Below are positions 8,631-17,391 of a stretch of 64,000 nucleotides of DNA, piece by piece. Each line of letters opens with the position of its first letter. Position 1 is the stretch's first letter. The position numbers were made by a program, and so were the translations under genes. The notes under the pieces are model-generated. The model did no database searches. It had not been told where the DNA came from and saw only the letters and a list, made by a program, of their open reading frames with translations. The stretch covers positions 1,054,001 to 1,118,000 of the forward strand of contig NZ_JBHUNX010000001.1 in assembly GCF_042685645.1 (NCBI RefSeq), given 5' to 3'. Source of the DNA: Salininema proteolyticum (GTDB lineage: Bacteria > Actinomycetota > Actinomycetes > Mycobacteriales > Micromonosporaceae).

Positions 8631-8710
8631 CGCCCGGGCGTGGGCCGGCGCAAACCACCGAACACAGTTCTTGGGCCAAAACGTCTCCCGCGCCCGGGCG
8701 CGGGCCGACG
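8631..8710. repeat. Paired 20-bp direct repeats, 60 bp apart
   Basis: CGCCCGGGCG followed by TGGGCCGGCG at 8631-8650 recurs as CGCCCGGGCG then CGGGCCGACG at 8691-8710, 18 of 20 identical, with starts exactly 60 bp apart. The first ten bases of each copy are themselves a palindrome. They lie between the response regulator and the MMPL transporter and could be regulator-binding sites or remnants of a duplication. A near-palindrome of 6/7 pairs (GTCGACG, 6-bp gap, CGTTGAC) follows at 8724-8743. Confidence 0.5.
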
Positions 8711-8790
8711 GGCGAATACGCGGGTCGACGTACGCGCGTTGACGTTCCCGCGCCGATGGCGATCGGCTCCCCGCGAGCGAGGCTCGGGGC

Positions 8791-10803
8791 ATGCGACTTC
8801 CCATCCGCTCTCTCAATCCCGCCGGGCGCCGCCTCCGCTGGGCCGTCACCGCCCTGTGGGTCCTCCTGGCCGCCGGGGCCTCCGTCCTGGCCCCGAAGCT
8901 CGGCGACGTCACGGACAACGACCCGACAACCTTCCTGCCCGCCGGATCCGACTCCACCGCCGCGGCCGAGATCGCCGCCGACCACTTCGCCGCCGACACC
9001 CTGCCCCTGATGGTCCTGCACCGCTCCGACGGCACCGCCGACAGCGCGGCCATGGCCAAAGCCCTGAACGAGATCGGCGACCTCCCCTCCGTCGCCGGCG
9101 AACCCACCGCACCGGTGCCCTCCGAGGACGGCACCGCCCTCCTCTCCACCGTCCCCCTCCCCGCCGACAACCTCGGCAGCGAGAACGAGCGGGCCATCGA
9201 ACAGATCGACTCCGTCCTCTCCTCCCGGGGCCTCGACGCCGACTACACCGGACCCGCCGCCTCCAGCGCCGACCTCGGCAACGCCTTCCAACAGCTCGAC
9301 GGGCCGCTCCTCGCCCTCAGCGTCCTCGTCGTCTCCCTCGTCCTCGCCCTCTCCTACCGCTCACCCCTCCTCCTCGTCCTCCCCCTGGCCTGCATAGGCA
9401 TCGCGAGCCAGGTCGCCTCCGCGACCGCCTACCTCCTCGGCGCGGCCGGACTCACCGTCGGCGCCGACTCCACCGGCATGCTCACCGTCGTCGTCTTCGG
9501 CGCCGCCACCAACTACGCCCTCCTCATCACCTCCCGCTACCGCGAAGAGCTGCGCGCCGAGGACGACCGGTTCGCCGCCATGCGCCGCGCCCTGCGCGGA
9601 TCCCTGCCCTCCATCGCCGCCTCGTCCGGCACGGTCGTCGTCGCCCTGGCCGTCCTCGGGCTCGCCACCATGTCCAACGTCCAGGCCCTCGGACCGGTCC
9701 TCATCGGAGGCGTCCTGGCCGCCGTCGCCACCATGGCCACCCTGTTCCCCGCGCTCGCCGTCTCGATCCCGCAGCGCGTGCTGTTCTGGCCCTCTGCTCC
9801 CGCGCCCGGGGCCGCCGACCGCAACCACCGGCTCTGGGCCGCCCTCTCCCGCTTCGTCGGCAAGGCCCCCAAGACAATCGCCCTGGCCACCACGGCCCTC
9901 CTCGCCGCCCTGAGCCTCGGCTGGCTCACCGTCCAACTGGGCCCCAATGAATTCGGAGAACTCCGCGAACCGACGGCCTCCGAGCGGACCGCCGCGGCCG
10001 TGGACGACCTCTACCCGGGGCGACCGCGGAACCCCGTCGACATCTACGTGCGGGGGGACTCCTCCGAAGTCCGCGACCTCGCCGACGGGCGCCTCGACCG
10101 CGCGGGGGAGGAGGAACCCTCCGCGGACGGCTCCGACTGGACCGTCCTGCGCGCCGACCTGCCCCTCGACCCGGCCACCGCCGAGGCGAGGGACGCCGTC
10201 GACGGACTGCGCTCCGACATCGCCGCCTCGGGGATCGACGCCCACGTCGGAGGCGCCACCGTCGCCCAGATGGACACCGACGCCGCCTCGCTGCGCGACC
10301 TGACCGTGGTCCTCCCGCTGGTCCTGCTCGCCGTCGCCCTCGTTCTGCTCGTCCTCCTCCGATCGCTCTCCGAAGCGCTCCTGCTGACGCTCTGCACGAC
10401 GCTGTCCTTCGCCGCCGCCGTCGGAAGCGCCGCGCTCCTCCTCCCCGCCCTGGGCATGCCCGTCGTCGGCGCGTCCTTCTTCCTCTACGGCTTCCTCTTC
10501 ACCGTCGCGATGGGGGTCGACTACACGGTCTTCCTGGCCAACCGGGTGAAGGAGGAGACCCCGCGGCTGGGAACCGCCCGCGCCGTGCCCCTGGCCCTGA
10601 CCACCACAGGAGGGGTCATCACCTCGGCAGGCCTGGTCGTGGCCGCCACCTTCGGCGTCCTCGCCGCCATGCCCGTCACCGCGCTGGCCCAGATCGGTGT
10701 GGTCGTGGCCTGCGGAGTCGTCCTGGACGCCCTGGTCGTGCGGACGTTCCTCGTCCCCTCGCTGCTGCTCTGGCTCGGCACCCGGGCCCGGCGGCACGCG
10801 TGA
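8791..10803 (+). CDS. MMPL-family RND transporter
   Basis: A 670-residue inner-membrane transporter of the MMPL branch of the RND superfamily, which exports lipids or hydrophobic compounds using proton-motive force. It has the doubled layout: TM1, a periplasmic loop (about 40-165), TM2-6 with GADSTGMLTVVVFGAATNYAL-type text, then TM7, a second loop (380-495), and TM8-12 with MGVDYTVFLANRVKEE. It is shorter than mycobacterial MmpL3 and lacks its cytoplasmic tail. A hairpin-capable stretch (8771-8788) sits just before ATG 8791 where a ribosome-binding site would be expected. It follows a two-component system that may control it. Confidence 0.88.
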   Translation: MRLPIRSLNPAGRRLRWAVTALWVLLAAGASVLAPKLGDVTDNDPTTFLPAGSDSTAAAEIAADHFAADTLPLMVLHRSDGTADSAAMAKALNEIGDLPSVAGEPTAPVPSEDGTALLSTVPLPADNLGSENERAIEQIDSVLSSRGLDADYTGPAASSADLGNAFQQLDGPLLALSVLVVSLVLALSYRSPLLLVLPLACIGIASQVASATAYLLGAAGLTVGADSTGMLTVVVFGAATNYALLITSRYREELRAEDDRFAAMRRALRGSLPSIAASSGTVVVALAVLGLATMSNVQALGPVLIGGVLAAVATMATLFPALAVSIPQRVLFWPSAPAPGAADRNHRLWAALSRFVGKAPKTIALATTALLAALSLGWLTVQLGPNEFGELREPTASERTAAAVDDLYPGRPRNPVDIYVRGDSSEVRDLADGRLDRAGEEEPSADGSDWTVLRADLPLDPATAEARDAVDGLRSDIAASGIDAHVGGATVAQMDTDAASLRDLTVVLPLVLLAVALVLLVLLRSLSEALLLTLCTTLSFAAAVGSAALLLPALGMPVVGASFFLYGFLFTVAMGVDYTVFLANRVKEETPRLGTARAVPLALTTTGGVITSAGLVVAATFGVLAAMPVTALAQIGVVVACGVVLDALVVRTFLVPSLLLWLGTRARRHA

Positions 10804-10955
10804 GGGCGCGGCCCGGCTCCCTACGGACGGTGACGGGTAGTTTCACCCGTGTCGTTCCCGATGCGGTCCGCTCGGCGGGAATTCAAGCGATACAGCCGAA
10901 AGGGGGGAAATTTCGCCCGGCAAGTGTCTTCCGCTCTCTGCTTCGGGCTCGTAAA

Positions 10956-10983
10956 CTTGAGGTATCCACCGGGAGGGTAAGCT
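10956..10983 (+). promoter_or_regulatory. Candidate promoter of the DUF3040 gene
   Basis: CTTGAG (10956-10961), 16 bp, then TAAGCT (10978-10983) resembles a housekeeping sigma promoter 44 bp before the gene start. The 220-bp gap before the gene also contains ACGGGT...ACCCGT at about 10834-10851, a small hairpin that could end MMPL transcription. No other gene is seen in this gap. Confidence 0.4.
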
Positions 10984-11026
10984 TTCGGTAGGACCGGTTG
11001 GATCGACACGCTACAGGAGGAGTGCC

Positions 11027-11440
11027 ATGCCGCTCTCCGAACACGAACAGAGGATCTTCGACGAAATCGAGCAGAGCCTGTCGGAAGACCCCCAATTTGC
11101 TTCCGCAGTGCGCGCCTACGACCCGTCGAGAGTGACCCGCAAGAAGCTCATCGTCTCCGGTCTGATCAGTCTGGTGGGTTTGGGCGTGGTCATTGGCGGT
11201 GTCATCGCCGGCGCGTACGTCCTGGCCACCACGGTCATCGGTGCGGTGATCATGTTCGGCGGCCTCATCTTCGCGCTGTGGGCGCAAAGGAAGGGCACGA
11301 CCGGCAAGCTCTCCGTCGTGGACGAGAAGGGCGGGCCGCGCCCGCCGCGCGGCACACCGTCCAAGGGGGCCAAGCCGGGCGGCTTCACCTCCCGCATGGA
11401 AGAGCGGTGGCGCCGCCGTCAGGACAACGGCGGATTCTGA
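11027..11440 (+). CDS. DUF3040 membrane protein
   Basis: A 137-residue protein of the actinobacterial DUF3040 family. The amphipathic start MPLSEHEQRIFDEIEQSLSEDP is typical of the family, followed by two adjacent transmembrane helices (about 42-87) and a basic, Gly/Pro-rich cytoplasmic tail ending RWRRRQDNGGF. The ATG at 11027 has an excellent ribosome-binding site (AGGAGGAG). In other actinobacteria the family often lies near cell-division or DNA polymerase IV genes; here dinB is 4.4 kb upstream. The role is unknown. Confidence 0.85.
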   Translation: MPLSEHEQRIFDEIEQSLSEDPQFASAVRAYDPSRVTRKKLIVSGLISLVGLGVVIGGVIAGAYVLATTVIGAVIMFGGLIFALWAQRKGTTGKLSVVDEKGGPRPPRGTPSKGAKPGGFTSRMEERWRRRQDNGGF

Positions 11441-11619
11441 GGACGGGGTCTTTCGAGCGCACGCCGTCGCTCGGGCCGACGAGAGGCCGAGCGGCGGAGT
11501 CGGTCAGAGGCTCCCCGCCTCGCACCGGTCTCGGAACCGGGCGCGCCGAGCCGCGCTCCGAGGCGAGACCGGCGAGGCCCGGTGCATCCGGACGAGCCCC
11601 AACCCTCCACAACTCTCAC

Positions 11620-11657
11620 GCCGCCGGCGACGACAGTCGCCGGCGGCTCGACTTTTA
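11620..11657 (+). terminator. Rho-independent terminator after the DUF3040 gene
   Basis: A perfect 12-bp stem (GCCGCCGGCGAC with its complement) closes a GACA loop at 11620-11647 and is followed by a short T-run (ACTTTTA). Two further small stems follow at about 11659-11680 (CCCTCGG/CCGAGGG) and 11679-11696 (GGGGAGA/TCTCCCC). The rest of the 460-bp gap, 11441-11901, holds no supportable gene. Confidence 0.7.
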
Positions 11658-11856
11658 CCCTCGGTCCAGCCGCCGAGGGGAGAACCGTCTCCCCTCCGAC
11701 CGGCAGCTAGACCGGGCCGCTTCGCCATGGGCGGGGTACCGCAAGACCGCGACGAACGGCGAAGCCGAGGTCACGTTCCGCCGGGATCACGGGCCGCGCG
11801 GGAAGTTCCCGACGAGCGGGCCGCTTCCGCGGGAGCGGGGGACGCGGGCAAAGGAA

Positions 11857-11886
11857 AAGCCGCGAGCGCCATGGCGCTCGCGGCTT
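11857..11886 (-). terminator. Terminator of the lipA-DUF4191 unit
   Basis: A 30-bp perfect palindrome (AAGCCGCGAGCGCC, AT, and its complement). On the minus strand it is followed by TTTTCC, giving a strong hairpin plus T-run immediately after the DUF4191 stop. Confidence 0.75.
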
Positions 11887-11901
11887 CGCGTCTCTGCGGG
11901 C

Positions 11902-12597
11902 CTACTTGCCCTTGAGCATGGCCCGGCGCGCGCCCTTGGCGGCGTTCGCGCTGGTCGGGACCGGACCCTTCGGCATGGCCATGCCCATGCCCAGCGCCTC
12001 GAGACGCTGCGCGATCTGGGTGGCCTCCTTGGAGTCGATGTTCGGCGGGAGCTTGCGGATGACCTTGCGCAGGTCCTTCACCGAGGCGTCGTCGTTCTCG
12101 CCCTCGCCCACGAGGATGGTGTAGACGGGCGTGGAGCCGACCACGCGGGACAGCTTCTTCTTCTCCTGGCCCAGCAGCTTGCGGACCTTGCCGCCGCCCT
12201 CGCCGATGAGCACGACGCCGGGCTTGCCGACGGCGCGGTGGACGAACTGGGTCTGCGACAGGGCCGCGATGCCCGGCTTGACGTGCCAGCCGCGCATGTT
12301 CTCGATCAGTGCGTAGGCGGCGCCGGGGCGGTCGACGGCCTCGCTGTTGATCACCTTCTGCGTGCGCAGGTTGAGCACGATCAGGCCGGCCAGGAGGGCC
12401 ACGAACAGGGAGCTGACGAACCACAGCGGGCTCCAGCTCAGCAGTATCACCAGCAGGGCCACGATGACAAAGGGCAACAGGATCGCGGTGATCTCCAGCG
12501 GGAGGAACATCTTGTCCCGCTTGGCCGTGAACTTGATAGCCATGCCGATCGTCTTCAGGCGGTCGGTGAAGGTTTCCTTCTTCTGTTGCTTTGCCAT
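11902..12597 (-). CDS. DUF4191 membrane protein
   Basis: A 231-residue protein of the actinobacterial DUF4191 family, which is habitually found directly downstream of lipA, as here (83 bp gap, same strand). A basic N-terminus (MAKQQKKETF) precedes two transmembrane helices (about 36-80, LLPFVIVALLVILL and FVALLAGLIVL). A soluble domain follows with VINSEAVDRPGAAYALIE and PGVVLIGEGGGKVRKLLGQEKKKL. The role is unknown; conserved linkage suggests a link to lipoylation or membrane homeostasis. Confidence 0.85.
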   Translation of the reverse strand: MAKQQKKETFTDRLKTIGMAIKFTAKRDKMFLPLEITAILLPFVIVALLVILLSWSPLWFVSSLFVALLAGLIVLNLRTQKVINSEAVDRPGAAYALIENMRGWHVKPGIAALSQTQFVHRAVGKPGVVLIGEGGGKVRKLLGQEKKKLSRVVGSTPVYTILVGEGENDDASVKDLRKVIRKLPPNIDSKEATQIAQRLEALGMGMAMPKGPVPTSANAAKGARRAMLKGK

Positions 12598-12680
12598 GTT
12601 TCCAGTCTAGATGATGTGCGGTGGACGGGCCGCGGGCGCGGCCCCTCCGATGGGAAACGCCGCGTCCGGGGACCCCGGTC

Positions 12681-13616
12681 TCAGACGGTCGACTTCTCCC
12701 GCGCCTCCATGGCCTCCTTGTAGAGGCGTCCGGCGCGGTAGGAGGAGCGGACGAGCGGCCCGCTCATGACTCCCGAGTAGCCGATCTCCTTGGCGTACTC
12801 GGCCAGCTCGACGAACTCCTCGGGCTTGACCCAGCGGTGCACCGGGTGGTGGCGCTCGGTCGGGCGCAGGTACTGCGTGATGGTGATCAGCTCGCACCCG
12901 GCGTTGTGCAGGTCGCGCAGGGCCTGCTCGATCTCGTGGCGCTCCTCGCCCATTCCCAGGATGAGGTTGGACTTGGTGACCAGTCCCTCCTCGCGGGCCT
13001 TGGTGATGACGCTCAGGGAGCGGTCGTAGTCGAAGGCCGGTCGGATGCGCTTGAAGACGCGGGGCACGGTCTCGACGTTGTGCGCGAGCACCTCGGGGCG
13101 CGAGGAGAAGACCTCGGCGAGCTGCTCGGGAACGGCGTTGAAGTCGGGGATCAGGAGCTCGACGCCGCAGCCGGGGATGGCCTCGTGGATCTGGCGGACG
13201 GTCTCGGCGTACAGCCAGGCGCCGCCGTCCTCCAGGTCGTCGCGGGCGACGCCGGTGACGGTCGCGTACCTCAGCTCCATCTTCTTGACCGAGTCGGCGA
13301 CCTTCATGGGCTCCAGCTTGTCCAGCGGAGACGGCTTGCCGGTGTCGATCTGGCAGAAGTCGCAGCGGCGGGTGCACTGCGAACCGCCGATGAGGAACGT
13401 CGCCTCGCGGTCCTCCCAGCACTCGTAGATGTTGGGACAGCCGGCCTCCTGGCACACCGTGTGCAGGCCCTCGGACTTGACCAGCGAGCGCAGCTCGTTG
13501 AACTGCGGTCCCGTCTTGGCCTTGACCTTGATCCACTCGGGTTTGCGCTCAATGGGGGTCTGGGCGTTGCGGGCTTCGATGCGGAGCATCCGTCGCTCCG
13601 GTTTTGGCGAACTCAC
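12681..13616 (-). CDS. lipA: Lipoyl synthase
   Basis: A radical SAM enzyme that inserts two sulfurs into octanoyl groups on E2 and GcvH proteins. Both iron-sulfur motifs are visible: an auxiliary-cluster CQEAGCPNIYEC and the radical-SAM CTRRCDFCQ. The family N-terminus LRIEARNAQTPIERKPEWIK is present, as is the C-terminal SSYRAGRLYKEA. GTG 13616 is preferred over the longer ATG 13667 because the extra codons look like promoter; TACGCT six bases before GTG hints at a leaderless start, and ATG 13589 is another option. No lipB is visible. It probably serves the pyruvate dehydrogenase complex whose E1 lies at 49-52 kb. Confidence 0.92.
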   Translation of the reverse strand: MSSPKPERRMLRIEARNAQTPIERKPEWIKVKAKTGPQFNELRSLVKSEGLHTVCQEAGCPNIYECWEDREATFLIGGSQCTRRCDFCQIDTGKPSPLDKLEPMKVADSVKKMELRYATVTGVARDDLEDGGAWLYAETVRQIHEAIPGCGVELLIPDFNAVPEQLAEVFSSRPEVLAHNVETVPRVFKRIRPAFDYDRSLSVITKAREEGLVTKSNLILGMGEERHEIEQALRDLHNAGCELITITQYLRPTERHHPVHRWVKPEEFVELAEYAKEIGYSGVMSGPLVRSSYRAGRLYKEAMEAREKSTV

Positions 13617-13806
13617 CCCTCCAGCGTAACTCCGGACAGTGAAGAGCGTCTGTATCGCGGGTCGCACCGAGACCCGAGTAACCCGACCCGGCCCCGGGGC
13701 CGTCGGGCGGACCGTCCGCGCCGGTCAGTCCTCCCGCGTCGTCCCGTCCGGGCTCCGTGCCGCCGGGCGCCGGGCCCGCCCCGCACGGTGATGTGACGGA
13801 CCTCCC

Positions 13807-13825
13807 GTGTGATCGGCTGTCACAC
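13807..13825. promoter_or_regulatory. CRP-like dyad between lipA and purC
   Basis: GTGTGA, 7 bp, TCACAC forms a perfect 6-bp dyad. It resembles a CRP/GlxR site (TGTGA-N6-TCACA) but has one extra base in the spacer, so identity is uncertain. It lies in the 275-bp divergent region between lipA and purC. Confidence 0.35.
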
Positions 13826-13891
13826 ATGGGATGAATGCCGGGCGTGATGACATGGAGTGAACCATTCGAGCTGGGAAGACGGGGAGTTTCA

Positions 13892-14722
13892 GTGGAGCTC
13901 GTACATCAGGGCAAGGTCCGCGACGTCTACGCCGACGGGGACGAGCTGATCCTCGTCGCCTCCGACCGGGTCAGCGTCTTCGACGTCGTCCTGCCCACCC
14001 CGATCCCCGACAAGGGCAAGCTGCTGACCCGCCTCAGCCTGTGGTGGTTCGAACAATTGTCCGATATCGTTCCCAACCACGTGGTCTCGGCGACCGACGT
14101 CCCCGAGCGGTTCGCCGGGCGCGCCGTGCGGGTCAAGCGTCTGGACATGCTCCCGCTGGAGGCTATCGCCCGCGGCTACCTGACGGGTTCGGGACTGGCC
14201 GACTACCGGAAGACCGGCGAGGTCAGCGGCATCGTCCTCCCGGCGGGCCTCACCGAGGCCTCGCGCCTGGAGGCCCCGCTCTACACGCCCTCCACCAAGG
14301 CGGCCGTGGGGGAGCACGACGAGGCCATCGACTTCCACCGCACCGTCGAGCTGCTGGGAGAGGAGCGCGCCGAGCAAGTGCGCGACCTCACCCTCTCCGT
14401 GTACCACAGGGGCGCCGAGATCGCCCTGGAGCGCGGCATCGTCATCGCCGACACCAAGCTCGAGTTCGGCCTCGACGGCGACCGGGTCACCCTCGCCGAC
14501 GAGGTCCTCACCTCCGACTCCTCCCGGTTCTGGGACGCCTCGCTGTGGCGCGAGGGCGAGAGGCAGGCCTCGTTCGACAAGCAGAACGTCCGCGACTGGG
14601 CCAAGTCGACCGGCTGGGACCTCACCGGGTCGGCCCCGGAGATCCCGGCCGAGGTGGTCGACCACACGCGTTCGAAGTACGTCGAGGCCTACGAGCGCCT
14701 GACCGGTCTTACCTGGGAGTGA
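13892..14722 (+). CDS. purC: Phosphoribosylaminoimidazole-succinocarboxamide synthase
   Basis: Catalyses the ATP-dependent condensation of CAIR with aspartate in purine synthesis. The family landmarks are visible: LVHQGKVRDVYADG at the N-terminus, ASDRVSVFDVVLPTPIPDKG, VKRLDMLPLEAIARGYLTGSG, and IADTKLEFGLD near the active site. GTG 13892 has GGGGAG five bases upstream and gives 276 residues; the ATG at 13835 adds 19 residues with no family support. It stands alone here, not in a large pur operon, ahead of asnB. Confidence 0.93.
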   Translation: MELVHQGKVRDVYADGDELILVASDRVSVFDVVLPTPIPDKGKLLTRLSLWWFEQLSDIVPNHVVSATDVPERFAGRAVRVKRLDMLPLEAIARGYLTGSGLADYRKTGEVSGIVLPAGLTEASRLEAPLYTPSTKAAVGEHDEAIDFHRTVELLGEERAEQVRDLTLSVYHRGAEIALERGIVIADTKLEFGLDGDRVTLADEVLTSDSSRFWDASLWREGERQASFDKQNVRDWAKSTGWDLTGSAPEIPAEVVDHTRSKYVEAYERLTGLTWE

Positions 14723-14809
14723 CGGCTCCGTTCCACCGCGCCGGTTCCGTATGGATTCGGCCTCTTGCGTCCTGTACGGGCGTCCGCGTTCTGTAGGATT
14801 GCCGTACGT

Positions 14810-14832
14810 TCCGGGGCGACTCGCGCCCCGGA
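14810..14832 (+). promoter_or_regulatory. Hairpin in the asnB leader
   Basis: TCCGGGGCG and CGCCCCGGA pair perfectly around a 5-base loop, ending about 50 bp before asnB and followed by TACCTTTGATA. It may end purC transcription or act in the asnB leader; no T-run supports a strong terminator. Confidence 0.4.
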
Positions 14833-14883
14833 GTACCTTTGATACTTTGGCAAGCGCCCGCATTGCGACCGTCTGGAGGAAAT

Positions 14884-16773
14884 ATGTGTGGTTTCGTGGT
14901 GAAGATCGGCAAGGACGCGCCTTCCGACCGCGTCCGCCTGGAACAGAACCTCGAACTGATCCACCACCGCGGACCCACCGAATCCGGATTGTCGGAGACC
15001 GAGGACAGCGTCCTGTGGGGTTTCAAGCGCCTCTCGATCATCGACCTCGACAGCTCCCACCAGCCGATGTCCCGCAAGGACGGCAAGTACAACATCACGT
15101 TCAACGGTGAGATCTACAACTACCTCGAACTGCGCCAGGAGCTGATGGAGCGCCACGGCGTGGAGTTCGAGACCAAGGGCGACACCGAGGTCATCCTCGC
15201 CGGCTACGAGGTCTGGGGGCCGGACGTCCTGCAGCGCCTGCGGGGCATGTTCGCGTTCGTCATCTACGACCGCGACGCCAACCTGTGCTTCGTCGCCCGC
15301 GACCAGTTCGGCATCAAGCCCCTGTACTACCAGCAGGAGGGCGAGTCGATCTGGTTCTCCTCGGAGAAGAAGGCCCTGCCGGGCCGCGCCGACCGCTCCA
15401 CGGTGGACGTCGAGAACGTCGGCCACTACGTGACCTTCCAGTACCCGCCGGAGCCGGGCACCATGCACTCCACCATCAAGCGGCTGGAGGCCGGCCACTA
15501 CGCGCTGTTCCGCCCGGGCACCACGATGCGCCCGCAGCGGTTCTTCCGCCCGATGTTCCACCCCAAGCCGGTGGGCAACGTGGAGCTGCTCTACGACGAG
15601 ATCGCGGAGGCCCTGCGCGAGTCGGTGCGCATCCACATGCGGTCGGACGTCCCGGTCGGGGCGCTGCTGTCGTCGGGCATCGACTCGACGGCCATCGTGG
15701 CCCTCTCGCGCGAGATCAACCCGCACATCCTGACGTTCACGGCGTTCTTCGAGGGTCTCGACTCCGACCCGAACCAGCCCGACGAGCTGGCCGTCGCGCA
15801 GCAGTCGGCGACGGAGCTGGGGGTGAAGAACATCCCCGCGCCGGTCTCGTTCCACAATGTCATGGCCGAGCTGCCGAGGATCGTGTGGCACCTGGACGAC
15901 CCGGTCGCCGACCCGGCGATCGTGCCGCTCTACTTCGTCACCAAGACCGCCGCTGAGAACGTCACCGTCGCCCTGGGCGGCGAGGGCGCCGACGAGCTGT
16001 TCGGCGGCTACACGATCTACCACGAGCCGCACTCGCTGAAGTCGATCTCGCGGCTTCCCCGGGGCGCCAAGAGCACCCTCGCCAAGGTGAGCAACGCCCT
16101 GCCCGACGGCGTCAAGGGCAAGAGCTTCCTGGAGCGCGGAACCATGGAGCTGGAGGACCGCTTCATCGGCAACGCCAAGATCTTCACCGGCGACGAGAAG
16201 CAGAGCATCCTCCGCTACCCGGCGCCCTCCTACCGCCAGATCACCGACCCGCTGTGGGAGGAGACCGCCCACCTCGACCCGACCTCGCGCATGCAGTACG
16301 TCGACCTCCACACCTGGATGCGCGGCGACATCCTCGTCAAGGGCGACCGCATGTCCATGGCCCACAGCCTGGAGCTGCGCGTGCCGTTCCTGGACAAGGG
16401 CGTGTGGGCCGTGGCCGAGAAGATCCCGGTCGAGCACCGCCTGCGGGGGGTCCAGACCAAGGTCGCCATGCGCCAGGCGATGAAGCGCATCGTTCCACAG
16501 GCCATTGTGGAGCGCCCCAAGATGGGTTTCCCGACGCCCTACCGCCAGTGGCTGGCCGGGCCGATGTTCGAGTGGGTCGACCAGCTGTTCGCGCAGAGCC
16601 AGGCCGGGCACCTGCTCAACCTGGAGTACGCGCGGACCCTGCTGCGGGAGCACCGCGAGGGCAAGGGCGACCACGCCCGCAAGGTGTGGGCCGTCATGGT
16701 CTTCTGCATCTGGTACTCGCAGCTGGACGCCCGTACCCAGGGAACCCAGCCCCAGTACAACGCCGGAATGTAG
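14884..16773 (+). CDS. asnB: Asparagine synthase (glutamine-hydrolysing)
   Basis: Makes asparagine from aspartate, glutamine and ATP. The start is fixed by chemistry: ATG 14884 gives MCGF, leaving Cys2 as the N-terminal nucleophile of the glutaminase domain, and GGAGG lies just upstream. The glutaminase half shows HHRGPTESG and FNGEIYNY (residues 27-80). The synthetase half carries the PP-loop SSGIDS (263-268), LGGEGADELFGGY and the GDRMSMAHSLELRVPFLD motif. Length is 629 residues. Homologues also modify cell-wall diaminopimelate, so amidation of peptidoglycan is an alternative role. Confidence 0.92.
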   Translation: MCGFVVKIGKDAPSDRVRLEQNLELIHHRGPTESGLSETEDSVLWGFKRLSIIDLDSSHQPMSRKDGKYNITFNGEIYNYLELRQELMERHGVEFETKGDTEVILAGYEVWGPDVLQRLRGMFAFVIYDRDANLCFVARDQFGIKPLYYQQEGESIWFSSEKKALPGRADRSTVDVENVGHYVTFQYPPEPGTMHSTIKRLEAGHYALFRPGTTMRPQRFFRPMFHPKPVGNVELLYDEIAEALRESVRIHMRSDVPVGALLSSGIDSTAIVALSREINPHILTFTAFFEGLDSDPNQPDELAVAQQSATELGVKNIPAPVSFHNVMAELPRIVWHLDDPVADPAIVPLYFVTKTAAENVTVALGGEGADELFGGYTIYHEPHSLKSISRLPRGAKSTLAKVSNALPDGVKGKSFLERGTMELEDRFIGNAKIFTGDEKQSILRYPAPSYRQITDPLWEETAHLDPTSRMQYVDLHTWMRGDILVKGDRMSMAHSLELRVPFLDKGVWAVAEKIPVEHRLRGVQTKVAMRQAMKRIVPQAIVERPKMGFPTPYRQWLAGPMFEWVDQLFAQSQAGHLLNLEYARTLLREHREGKGDHARKVWAVMVFCIWYSQLDARTQGTQPQYNAGM

Positions 16774-16783
16774 ACGCTCTCCG

Positions 16784-16811
16784 CGGTCGGCGGCCGGACC
16801 GCCGCCGACCG
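16784..16811. terminator. Hairpin between convergent asnB and SRPBCC genes
   Basis: CGGTCGGCGGC and its complement form a perfect 11-bp stem with a 6-base loop, 10 bp after the asnB stop. No T-run follows, so termination could be rho-assisted or bidirectional. Confidence 0.55.
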
Positions 16812-16864
16812 GGGACCGTCCCGTCTTGCGCCGCAGGGACACCGCGGCCGCGGGTACTGCCGGG

Positions 16865-17299
16865 CTATCCGGCGCGGGTCTCGGCGCGTTCCTTCAAGGC
16901 CTCGTTGAGGCGGCGGAAGTCGTCGCGGGTGTTCTGGAGCATCTTCTTGAGGAGGGGCACCAGGACGCCGCGGAACTCCTCGACCTGTGTGACGAGCGTG
17001 CCGCCGTCCTGCGCCGAGAGATGGAAGGCGTGCTCGCCGTCGAAGACGCCGGGGAAGCCGAGGCGCCCGAGCCAGCGGAGCTCCTCGCGCGGCGTGGCGG
17101 AGAGGACCTTCGGGGTGAACGTCATGGGTCGGCCCTCGGCGGGGAACATCTTGAGCCGCAGGCGCTCCCCTTCGGCCACAACGCCGTCGGCCTCGCGGAT
17201 GAACGGGTTCCACTCCCGCCAGGAGTCAAGGTCGGAGAGGATCTCCCAGACCTCTTCGACGGGTGCTTCAATGTGGATCGACTCGGATATCGATTGCAT
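16865..17299 (-). CDS. SRPBCC (polyketide cyclase/START-like) protein
   Basis: A 144-residue single-domain protein of the SRPBCC superfamily, which binds hydrophobic ligands in a deep cavity. The hallmark start SISESIHIEAPVEEVWEILSDLDSWREWNPF is followed by strands with GERLRLKM and a long C-terminal helix (LLKKMLQNTRDDFRRLNEALK). ATG 17299 is preferred because AAGGAA lies 7 bases upstream; the frame extends to 17347. The ligand is unknown. It is divergent from the OsmC gene, with a 92-bp gap for both promoters. Confidence 0.85.
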   Translation of the reverse strand: MQSISESIHIEAPVEEVWEILSDLDSWREWNPFIREADGVVAEGERLRLKMFPAEGRPMTFTPKVLSATPREELRWLGRLGFPGVFDGEHAFHLSAQDGGTLVTQVEEFRGVLVPLLKKMLQNTRDDFRRLNEALKERAETRAG

Positions 17300-17391
17300 G
17301 GGCGTTCCTTCGTCGCGAGAGGTGGTGCAGGGAGGCCAGGTTAACACGCCAGTGCGAACATTCGGTCGTTGTGACCTGTTACCCTGCGGGC

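Noticed and set aside
10800..10991. 63-residue plus-strand ORF between MMPL and DUF3040
   Set aside because: Low third-position GC and position inside the promoter region; no ribosome-binding site.
13807..13825. A confident CRP/GlxR site before purC
   Set aside because: The spacer is 7 bp rather than 6, and no CRP gene or second site was seen; kept only as a low-confidence dyad.
14689..16842. 717-residue minus-strand frame opposite asnB
   Set aside because: Shadow of asnB; composition is artificial (Val/Gly/Arg/Asp-rich) and no start or ribosome-binding site fits.
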